From Arion vulgaris (lineage: Eukaryota > Mollusca > Gastropoda > Stylommatophora > Arionidae): a stretch of 64,000 bases of DNA. A program made the translations under genes and the position numbers. Every line of letters begins with the position of its first letter. The first letter of the stretch is position 1. The stretch lies in contig CM036764.1 of the NCBI GenBank assembly GCA_020796225.1, positions 55,874,498 through 55,938,497 of the forward strand, written 5' to 3'. Shown piece by piece: positions 55,289-64,000 of the stretch. Under the pieces are notes generated by a model. It was not told where the DNA came from and did not search any database. It was given only the letters and a program-made list of their open reading frames with translations.

Positions 55289-56591
55289 CTTCTTCTTCTT
55301 TTGTTGTCACACTGCTACCGGGTTGTTGTCCAGTGTCGTGGTTTTCTGTTTTTGTCTTGCGCTGTTCTGGTGGCTTGTGTGATTGTTATCTTTGCTCTTT
55401 CACAGGATTCTGCTACGCCATCTAACCATCTTTTCCGTGGTCTTCCTCTTGCCTTCTTTCCCGATGTTCTGTTGTAGAAGACTCTGTATACTGTGGAGTT
55501 TGGATGCATTCTTATTAAGTGGCCAAACCACTTCATTCTTTGTTTCTCTATGTAATTCAAGCACGGTTTTGTGTCAACTTTCTTTCTTATGCTGATGTTG
55601 GTGATTCTGTCTTTTCTTGTGTTGTTGGTAACTTTTCGCAGGCAACGCATTTCACATGTAGTTATTTTTGTGACTGCGCTTTGCTCAATGTCCATGTTTG
55701 GCTCTGGTAACACAAAGTAGGTATGAAAATGCTGTTGATAATCTGTTGCTTAGCTGCCTGTGAAATTTTGGGTGCCTTAACAGTGGGGCTAGCTGGTAGG
55801 TTACAGCATTTGCTTTTGTACTCTAGCCTCTATCTCTCTATCTAGTTTTCCGTCTTCTGTGAATATGCTTCCTAAGTATTTGAATTCTTTCACTTGGTTT
55901 ATTTTAGTGCCATTGACATGGATGTCTAGATTATGTTTTCTTCCCATATTCATTATTTCTGTTTTAGTGTTGTTGATTTTCATGTCATGATTTATACAAT
56001 TTTTGTTCAAGATGTCAATATGATGTTGTAGATCTTGCTCATTTTGATGTATCAGGCACTGATCATCTGCAAACAACAATTCATTTATTTCATCATTATC
56101 TGAATTTGACTCTTGAGTTATTTTATCCATATATGCAATAAAGAGTAGTGGTGAGAGGACACAACCTTGTCTAACACCTGATGTAATGGAGAACCAGTTG
56201 GTCATTCCTTCTGTTGTTCTTACTGTACTCTGGCTATCTTGATATAAGGCCATGATATTACCTAATAGTTGTCCCTGGACGCCATATTCTTCAAGGATCT
56301 TCCATAGTTTGCACCTGTTTACTCTATCAAATGCCTTTTCTTGGTCTATAAATATAAGCTGTTTACTTTGATTGTATTCAATTGTGGCAATGAGAGAGCG
56401 GACATGCAGTGTTTGTGGCAATGAGAGAGCGCCATGCAGTGTTTGTGGCAATGAGAGAGCGGACATGCGAGTGTTTGTGGCAATGAGTGAGTGGCCATGC
56501 GAGTGTTTGTGGCAATGAGATACATAGTTTGTAGCCATTGTTTGTTTGCAGATCTGTCTTAGTGTAAATATTGCGTCTAGATTGCGTAAAT
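55289..56591 (-). mobile_element. LINE L3, 5'-truncated, inserted in PLE copy 3 with 11-bp TSD
   Basis: ATAGAAGGGTT flanks it at 55278-55288 and 56592-56602. The minus strand encodes RT motif A (LIFIDQEKAFDRV), B (SGVRQGCVLSPLLF), C (LLFADDQCLI) and the later VKEFKYLGSIF. A one-base deletion near 55815, relative to the 51.3-kb copy, breaks the frame. The C-terminal part follows: KWFGHLIRMHPNSTVYRVFY, RPRKRWLDGVAES. It ends in a single 32-bp 3' unit and a GAAGAAGAAG-type tail. The 5' end begins at RNLDAIFTLRQICKQT. A minisatellite is inserted at 56389-56525. Confidence 0.92.
56389..56525 (+). repeat. 32-bp minisatellite (RNase H-derived), short copy inside LINE RT
   Basis: There are four to five copies of the same 32-bp unit as the array at 57860-59925, in opposite orientation. 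They lie between LINE segments LRQICKQT and EYNQSKQLIFID. Confidence 0.9.
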
Positions 56592-56754
56592 ATAGAAGGG
56601 TTGAAAACATTAATGAAATTAATGAAGCGTGATAAATCGGCTTCAGGCATATCAGTAATACCAATACTGTCATCAATGTATCTGTGATAGACAGACGGAA
56701 GGGGCCATCATATGTAGTCCATACTAGGATTTTCTTGAGAGAGCTCGCGATATT

Positions 56755-57220
56755 TTTTTATTTTATTTTCGGGTAGCTACCCTTAGACAACCTTCCTTCC
56801 CGGGCTGTTGAGCGTCATCTTCCCAGGTTACCAGTCATTTTTTGGGACTACTTGGTTTGCATGTCGTCCAGTTTTGTGTACGGTTTGCTCCGCTAGTCTT
56901 TGATTGTCCCCAACGTAATTACAAGGCAGTAGTAGTTCTCTGCGAGGGGAAACGTGGTTATTGTTCTCTGCGAGGGGAAACGTGGTTATTGTTCTCTGGA
57001 TGTAGAACCCCATCTTCGAGGCCCGCCACCGTTTTATCCACCTCTCGTCTCTGGGGTGCCCCTCCGCCCATTTCTGCTTGTGCCCTCGTCCACCGACTGG
57101 GCTGACCCCTTTTCTCTTCGTCACTTGTGCTCACATTGTTCTACTGGGAGACACCTTACCCATTTCTATCTCGCTCGCCTGAATGAGGAGGGACACGGAA
57201 AGCAAACCTTCACGTAAAAC
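56755..57220 (-). repeat. Long dispersed repeat D2, inverted partial copy
   Basis: The reverse complement matches 2670-3020, strongest at 56820-56960. A 30-bp segment (GCGAGGGGAAACGTGGTTAT) is duplicated at 56943-56990. Confidence 0.6.
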
Positions 57221-57424
57221 TCAGTCAGAGGAGAAATATTAGGCACAATCACTAAGCTTTATTTCATAGCGGGTGTACTAGAAAAAATTAGTAATTTGTT
57301 GCTGAACCGACACGTTATGTTACTACGAGCAAACCAATAGGTACTTGTCTCCCTCAACATGTATGTCAACATGTATGTCAACATGTATGTCAACTGATGG
57401 TTCATGTGGTTAAACTGGTTGAAA

Positions 57425-57690
57425 GCACTCACATCCGTGTGGTGCCGGGGCCCGCTAGGGAAGCAAGGAATAGTACCACTGCTACCTAAAAGACATGTCG
57501 TAACAGACGACTGATGTAGGACCTATGGAAACTACCCTAATAAAAAGCGTCGCAGAAATCGGATGTGCTGGCTTACTTGTACTACTACTGGCATAACTGG
57601 CACAACGTACAATCGCTGTTAGGCTCTGATCACATACAAATCACACAGAGTGGTTAACAAGTGATCGATATGGAGCGTTGGTAGAAGAAA
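57425..57690 (+). repeat. Dispersed repeat D1 (long form)
   Basis: It matches 14395-14640 block by block (AAAAAGCGTCGCAGAAATCG, GCTCTGATCACATACAAATC). No gene in 57220-57860. Confidence 0.65.
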
Positions 57691-57859
57691 GAAGAAAGCA
57701 CACATACATTCACTTGTACTTGTATAACGAGAAACTATCAACTCAATCAATCTCTGGAGATATGTAACATGAATGTATGTCCTCATCTAGTAGACAGTTT
57801 CTAAGAGACCGAAGAACATCTCCCTTTATCCATCTTTCAACTCCTCAACAATCAATAAT

Positions 57860-59925
57860 GTTAGTGTCAGCATGACCACTCTCTCATTGCCACAAACACT
57901 CGCATGCCAGCTCTCTCATTGCCACAAACACTCGCATGTCCGCTCTCTCATTGCCACAAACACTCGCATGGCAGCTCTCTCATTGCCACAAACACTCGCA
58001 TGTCCGCTCTCTCATTGCCACAAACACTCGCATGTCCGCTCTCTCATTGCCACAAACACTCGCATGTCCGCTCTCTCATTGCCACAAACACTCGCATGCC
58101 CGCTCTCTCATTGTCACAAACACTCGCATGCCAGCTCTCTCATTGCCACAAACACTCGCATGCCAGCTCTCTCATTGCCACAAACACTCGCATGTCCGCT
58201 CTCTCATTGCCACATACACTCGCATGGCCACTCACTCATTGCCACAAACACTCGCATGTCCGCTCTCTCATTGCCACAAACACTCGCATGTCCGCTCTCT
58301 CATTGCCACAAACACTCGCATGTCCGCTCTCTCATTGCCACAAACACTCGCATGCCCGCTCTCTCATTGTCACAAACACTCGCATGCCAGCTCTCTCATT
58401 GCCACAAACACTCGCATGTCCGCTCTCTCATTGCCACATACACTCGCATGGCCACTCACTCATTGCCACAAACACTCGCATGTCCGCTCTCTCATTGCCA
58501 CAAACACTCGCATGTCCGCTCTCTCATTGCCACAAACACTCGCATGTCCGCTCTCTCATTGCCACAAACACTCGCATGTCTGCTCTCTCATTGCCACAAA
58601 CACTCGCATGGCCCTCTTCATTGCCACAAACACTCGCATGTCCGCTCTCTCATTGCCACAAACACTCGCATGCCCACTCTCTCATTGCCACAAACACTCG
58701 CATGCCAGCTCTCTCATTGCCACAAACACTCGCATGTTCGCTCTCTCATTGCCACAAACACTCGCATGTCCGCTCTCTCATTGCCACAAACACTCGCATG
58801 ACCGCTCTCTCATTGCCACAAACACTCGCATGTCTGCTCTCTCATTGCCACAAACACTCGCATGTCCGCTCTCTCATTGCCACAAACACTCGCATGCCAG
58901 CTCTGTCATTGCCACAAACACTCGCATGTCCGCTCTCTCATTGCCACAAACACTCGCATGTCTGCTCTCTCATTGCCACAAACACTCGCATGTTCGCTCT
59001 CTCATTGCCACAAACACTCGCATGCCAGCTCTCTCATTGCCACAAACACTCGCATGTCCGCTCTCTCATTGCCACAAACACTCGCATGACCGCTCTCTCA
59101 TTGCCACAAACACTCGCATGTCTGCTCTCTCATTGCCACAAAACACTCGCATGCCCACTCTCTCATTGCCACAAACACTCGCATGCCAGCTCTCTCATTG
59201 CCACAAACACTCGCATGTTCGCTCTCTCATTGCCACAAACACTCGCATGACCGCTCTCTCATTGCCACAAACACTCGCATGTCCGCTCTCTCATTGCCAC
59301 AAACACTCGCATGTCTGCTCTCTCATTGCCACAAAACACTCGCATGCCCACTCTCTCATTGCCACAAACACTCGCATGCCAGCTCTCTCATTGCCACAAA
59401 CACTCGCATGTTCGCTCTCTCATTGCCACAAACACTCGCATGACCGCTCTCTCATTGCCACAAACACTCGCATGTCCGCTCTCTTATTGCCACAAATACT
59501 CGCATGTCCGCTCTCTCATTGCCACAAACACTCGCATGCCAGCTCTCTCATTGCCACAAACACTCACATGCCGCTCTCTCATTGCCACAAACACTCGCAT
59601 GTCTGCTCTCTCATTGCCACAAACACTCGCATGGCAGCTCTCTCATTGCCACAAACACTCGCATGCCCGCTCTTTCATTGCCACAAACACTCACATGCCT
59701 GCTCTCTCATTGCCACAAACACTCGCATGTCCGCTCTCTCATTGCCACAAACACTCGCATACCCACTCTCTCATTGCCACAAACACTCGCATGCCAGCTC
59801 TCTCATTGCCACAAACACTCGCATGTCTGCTCTCTCATTGCCACAAACACTCGCATGCCAGCTCTCTCATTGCCACAAACACTCGCATGTCCGCTCTCTC
59901 ATTGCCACAAACACTCGCATGTACA
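57860..59925 (-). repeat. 32-bp minisatellite derived from LINE RNase H, about 64 copies
   Basis: The unit on the + strand is TCTCATTGCCACAAACACTC plus GCATGTCCGCTC. The reverse complement encodes HASVCGNERADM, the terminal RNase H motif of L5. Units differ at one hot position (TGTCCG, TGCCAG, TGACCG, TGTTCG). Because 32 is not a multiple of 3, all three frames alternate without stops and give very long spurious open frames. Confidence 0.95.
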
Positions 59926-60640
59926 GGATCGTAGATCCACGTAAACCTCTGGATAATGATGTTGTTGTAAATACCGATGGGTCGGTTCATCGTGGTGAGA
60001 AGTCCGGCTGGTGTTTCTTGGCTAATGCGCATGGTAGGGTTGTTGCAGAGCGAAGTGGGGCATACAGGACAACTACTTCTAGTATGAGGATGGAGGTTGA
60101 GGCCGTTACTGCTGCCCTCCATTAGCTCTCTGGGACTTTATTTACTGGGGCAGTTGTTGTATCTGACTCTCAGTCGATGCTTCACAAGATCCAGAAGGGC
60201 AGGTTTCGGTATGAGTGGATGTCATCTATAGAAGTTTCGAACCTCCAGAGGCTTACGTGGATATACTGTCCTGGGCATGCGGGTGTTTACGGTAGTGAGA
60301 GAGCGGACATGCTTGCATCAACAGCATCGATTGTTGGGGTTGAAGATGGATAAGGTGGATGTTCTTCGGTTTCTTCGCGACTGTCTGTTGGATGAGGACA
60401 CTAAAATCGATGTTGAATCGATCAAGCGATTTAAGCAGTTTGGAGTTACCCGTTGTTCAAGTCGAACTGGATGCCTGAGAGGCAGAGTGAGAGGTGTGTT
60501 TAATCAGCAAGCCACAGAAACCACCAGTATGCATACTCTTCAATATCTGCTGAGGGAGACTGAGCACCTATGAGTCTGCCCGAAGTACAATGACGTCAGT
60601 TTAGTAACCAATAACCAATAACCTAACCTCTGGAGATTGG
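59926..60640 (+). pseudogene. LINE RNase H domain and C-terminus (family L5)
   Basis: It encodes VVVNTDGSVHRGEKSGWCF, SSMRMEVEAVTAALH, then a stop (TAG at 60123-60125, where related elements have Trp). VVVSDSQSMLHKIQKGRF, LTWIYCPGHAGVYGSERADM and LASTASIVG follow. All four RNase H acidic residues (DGS, MEVEA, SDSQ, ERADM) are visible. A frameshift near 60340 leads to KMDKVDVLRFLRDCLLDEDT, IKRFKQFGVTRCSSRTGCLR and a TEHL..CPKYND tail. In the intact LINE it would degrade the RNA of the RNA:DNA hybrid. The 5' side is fused to the minisatellite. Confidence 0.88.
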
Positions 60641-60659
60641 AAACCTCCATAGATGAGAC

Positions 60660-61118
60660 TCACCCATACCACAACTTGTCACATATCACAACTTGTCACA
60701 TACCACAACTTGTCACATACCACAACTTGTCACATACCACAACTTATCACATACCACAACTTGTCACATACCACAACTTGTCACATATCACAACATGTCA
60801 CATACCACAACTTGTCACATACCACAACTTATCACATACCACAACTATCATACCACAACTTATCCACAACTTATCACATATCACAACTTATCACATACCA
60901 CAACTTGTCACATATCACAACTTATCACATACCACAACTTGTCACATATCACAACTTGTCACATACCACAACTTATCACATACCACAACTTGTCACATAC
61001 CACAACTTGTCACATACCACAACTTGTCACATACCACAACTTTTCACATATCACAACTTGTCACATACCACAACTTATCACATACCACAACTTGCCACAT
61101 ACCACAACATGTCATTCT
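60660..61118 (+). repeat. 17-bp tandem array
   Basis: About 27 copies of ACATACCACAACTTGTC with CATATC and CTTATC variants. It is stop-free in all + frames because 17 is not a multiple of 3. Confidence 0.95.
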
Positions 61119-61147
61119 GGACCTCACAAAGCATCGACTGAGAGGAG

Positions 61148-61410
61148 TCAAGAGTAGTAAATAGATGAAACACTAACAAATAGTACAGAAAACAAGAGTA
61201 GTAGATAGATGAAACACTAACAAATAGTACAGAAAACAAGAGTAGTAGATAGATGAAACACTAACAAATAGTACAGAAAACAAGAGTAGTAGATAGATGA
61301 AACACTAACAAATAGTACAGAAAACAAGAGTAGTAGATAGATGAAACACTAACAAATAGTACAGAAAACAAGAGTAGTAAATAGATGAAACACTAACAAA
61401 TAGTACAAAT
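61148..61410 (+). repeat. 48-bp tandem array
   Basis: Five copies containing GATGAAACACTAACAAATAG and TACAGAAAACAAGAGTAGTA. A diverged related unit occurs at 61745-61795, beyond the SINE. Confidence 0.92.
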
Positions 61411-61464
61411 ACAAACAATTCAACAAAGCAGGTTAGAGTAGCCAGATGACAACATTTATAAATG

Positions 61465-61743
61465 ATAAGAAAGGTAAAGAAACGAAGGATTGACCGGGTC
61501 GCACCGGGTTTCCTTGCACCGGATTTCCACATATGGCTCCGTCTTTCTCGACAGAAATGGCAAACCACCTGCAGAGAGTGTTGCACAACGAAGTACGAAC
61601 TCCGTAGCTCCAACAACAATCCTACAGATCTCATGAAGAATGCACATGCCAAATTTACGATGCTTTCTGGATTCAAGTCCACAACCTTCAGAACGCAAGT
61701 GGTCTAAACTTCGCCACAGAGATCGCGTCTAAAATAAGAAAGG
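61465..61743 (-). mobile_element. tRNA-derived SINE, family B (copy 2) with 10-bp TSD
   Basis: ATAAGAAAGG flanks it at 61465-61474 and 61734-61743. The minus-strand body shares GAGCTACGGAGTTCGTACTT, CTCTCTGCAGGTGG-like and CCGGTGC segments with 50025-50255. The tRNA-like head is more diverged (GACTTGAATCC). Confidence 0.78.
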
Positions 61744-61795
61744 GAAGTAACTAGATGAAACAAATAGTATTACAAGTAAGGGTAGTAACCAACTA

Positions 61796-63640
61796 TACTG
61801 AGCACAAAATGTTGAGAAATCTCATAGCCTAAAACCTTGAGAGAAATTACTGAGAAAATCAATCTTTCACATTTAAATCAGGTTTAGTAACCGTTGAGAT
61901 TGACAGTTCTGCACGACTACCACAATTTGACATTAGTACAAAATATGAAATGACAAGAAGCATTGTCCTGTTGTTGTAGGTCCCCCCCTTCCTTGGCTGT
62001 GGCTGATATTGATTGGGTGGACCTTTACTTCATGGCTATATCAGACTACTCTTTGATGAATCGTTGAGTTATGATGGTAGCTCTATAGTAGTTATGTGAT
62101 AATTCATGGTAACTCGAACAATGATATAAAGTACGAACAGTTATAGTTTCATCTTCATTTATTTCTGATTCTGATGTATAATCATGGACAAACCGAAAAT
62201 ACGTCTGATCGTGTCTAAAGTTTATGTCATCTCCTAGTCTGTTTGTTTACTATGGCAACAGTTACTCAATCGTCACTCACTACACACAAGCGTCATGTCT
62301 CGTAGTTATGTGTTGCACTTCTACTTAGAGAGTACAACACATAGTCTAAACTATATAATATTTAATACTACACTAACTATCTGGCATTGTCTGTCCCTCA
62401 GCTGCCACCTGGGGGGACTGGCTATCGTAGCTATCTTCTACACCCCGCCGGAGACCTCGCCGTCGACACGACGGCGAAATTCCAAATCCAATATGCACAA
62501 CGGTAGAGACCGTCCGGGTTATAAGAGTGTGAGAGCTAAATAGGAACCAGTCCTACACATCGTGAAATGTGGCTCTACAACAACCAACTACAACAGTCAA
62601 CCATGGTCGAAAAGGAAAAGAAAATCCTGACGGGATCTCAGGATGACCCAGTTGAACGAGCTAAATGGGAACTAGTCAACACACGTCGTTGAACGTGACT
62701 CGTCAACTGGTCATAGGTGACCATGGCTAACATCAACGGTCAACCCTATGTGCTCTATGCTGAAACAATATATCATATAAACACATCAGCAATATTTGCA
62801 TAATATAATTGAAATATCAGCCGTGTAACTCCGACAGCGACCTAACAGCAGTATCTTTCTCACTAGCAAAGGAAACATCTGGTCAACTGTACTGCGCATC
62901 CTAACTTCACATGATGTAGGAAGGCCAAGGGGCAGCTCACAACTGTCATGTCACTATGTCTTTCTTGCCTGTCAGAGTCTTGTCCTGGAATCTCAAACAA
63001 AAAATAAATTAGAACGAGAATAGGACATGAAAAATACAGTTAACATTCTACAGTATATGACCGCACATAGAGGAACCAATAAGCAACCCACAATTCAGAG
63101 GAAGGGACAAAACCCAACAAAATTTGACATCTACAATGTCACTGTTCAATGTACCTACATTATATGAAATGCAGGGGATAATAACACTCACACCCCACTC
63201 TATGGAAATCGATGAGCCTAGTATCCTCACTGCTTCATTAGATAGCAATGAAATATGTGTGGACAACATCCAACACTCATTATCCAGGCACCGTGAGGCA
63301 TAACAATCACCGTCTAAACTCATGGCAAATGAATTCATCAAAAAAAAAAACACTGACTTAAATACCGAACAAAACATAAGAGGTCAGGCTCACGATTCCA
63401 AAAAAAAAGGAATTGCACACCAAACCTACAGAACAATTGAACCATCTTGAACAATATTAAAACCACCACCCACATTAAACAACTTCTCAATCCCTTTAGA
63501 GGAATTAAAGTAATTTATATAATCACAAAGGAATTAACCTTTCACTTATGTCCCCCCTTACGACTGGACATTTTAGAAAGTCCCTGATGAGTCAATGCTA
63601 TAAAAAATAAACTTCTAGTTTATCCTATATCTAATTGTCC
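61796..63640. other. Region without recognisable gene
   Basis: Open frames 62295-62543 (+), 63048-63377 (-) and an overlapping + strand frame (63060-63300, ending HSLSRHREA) have no recognisable domain. A homopolymer A run at 63340-63350 and another at 63400 are present. It may be retroelement sequence related to the next entry. Confidence 0.35.
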
Positions 63641-63653
63641 ATCTGTGCACATA

Positions 63654-63971
63654 TTAACACAGGAAATTTTCACATCTCTTAATGTGACGTCCCGAAATTA
63701 TTAACCTAGATTGGTTATTGTCATCAACCGGACTGATGACGTAATACCCTGATTTATCATCAGGCGTCTGAATCACCCTGTATAATTGGGTAGAATATAG
63801 GTAACCCAATTTGTTAGAGTCCCTACCTTGGCCTATCTTTCTTCGGACCAAGGAATCTATGTGAATAATATCAACTTGTCCCTGTGAATCATCAATTTTT
63901 TTATGTATACTGGCTATTTTGTCACTGGCTTCTTTATGGGCCTTACTTAATTCATTTTTTCTAAATACCAT
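63654..63971 (-). pseudogene. Possible retroelement integrase C-terminal fragment
   Basis: A 105-residue minus-strand frame reads VFRKNELSKAHKEASDKIAS, SLVRRKIGQGRDSNKLGYLY, LYRVIQTPDDKSGYYVISPV and RHIKRCENFL, ending in a stop. Lys/Arg-rich segments followed by 'LYRVI...YYV..P.......HIKRC' resemble the C-terminal SH3-like part of LTR-retroelement integrases, but no catalytic DDE is in view. The frame may extend past the window edge. Confidence 0.3.
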
Positions 63972-64000
63972 ATCATTCGTTCCCTGTACCTCAGAATGAA

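Larger units (their letters stand above)
53930..56750 (-). mobile_element. Penelope-like element copy 3, split by a LINE insertion
   Basis: The 3' part (53930-55288, minus) carries the RT thumb (TTCVNFLDITISIRL, SVYYKPTDAHSFLLYTSSHP, FSQLLRLRRLCSEDDDF), the CxxC linker and GIY-YIG (IYAIICKRCNKAYIGETG). The 5' part (56592-56750) carries the RT catalytic motif YHRYIDDSIGIT and FINVFNPSI, which joins to RFTSHISTTCVNF across the insertion. It is 5'-truncated and frameshifted. The fragment at 56732-56750 is a small inverted PLE scrap. Confidence 0.88.

Noticed and set aside
57860..59925. CRISPR-like array (regular 32-bp repeats)
   Set aside because: There are no spacers: the repeats are directly contiguous and the genome is eukaryotic.
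57872..60125. Open frames of 309, 448 and 729 codons rich in His, Ser and Leu
   Set aside because: They are three interleaved frames of one 32-bp minisatellite whose real coding ancestry is on the opposite strand.

Overview
The window is eukaryotic, intron-containing and extremely repeat-rich. It most likely comes from a mollusc, probably a gastropod. That assignment rests on the mixture of RTE/jockey-like LINE fragments, GIY-YIG Penelope-like elements, tRNA-derived SINEs and one secreted coiled-coil protein whose C-terminal domain I associate with gastropod predictions. No database search was possible, so the species is unassigned.

Only one convincing host gene is present. I read it as three exons on the + strand: 729-890 (signal peptide), 7457-9638 (coiled coil, Asn-glycosylation-rich region and start of a Cys-containing C-terminal domain) and 33717-33817 (end of that domain and stop). 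The splice phases match exactly, giving one 814-residue product from a locus of about 33 kb. Intron 1 (6.6 kb) holds dispersed repeats, LINE pieces, an inverted pair of Penelope-like elements and a 1.5-kb CTA array. Intron 2 (24 kb) holds at least eleven tandem arrays, several LINE fragments, a SINE with target-site duplications and a complete but decayed hAT transposon.

Downstream of the gene (34-64 kb) I see no host gene, only transposable elements and tandem arrays. These include a TTAA-flanked piggyBac-like candidate filled by a 28-bp array, and a hAT-like element whose left end has become a 49-bp array. There is also a LINE nested in a Penelope-like element with an 11-bp target-site duplication, and a 2-kb, 32-bp minisatellite next to a LINE RNase H domain. 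A possible integrase C-terminus lies at the right edge.

The most striking theme is that many of the minisatellites are not arbitrary sequence. At least ten are tandemly amplified pieces of transposon coding sequence or ends: RNase H, the RT C-terminal 'GH' motif, LINE 3' ends and hAT termini. In several cases the short direct repeat that could have seeded the array is still visible at exactly the array period. Long open frames inside the arrays follow from period length and lack of stops and should not be read as genes.
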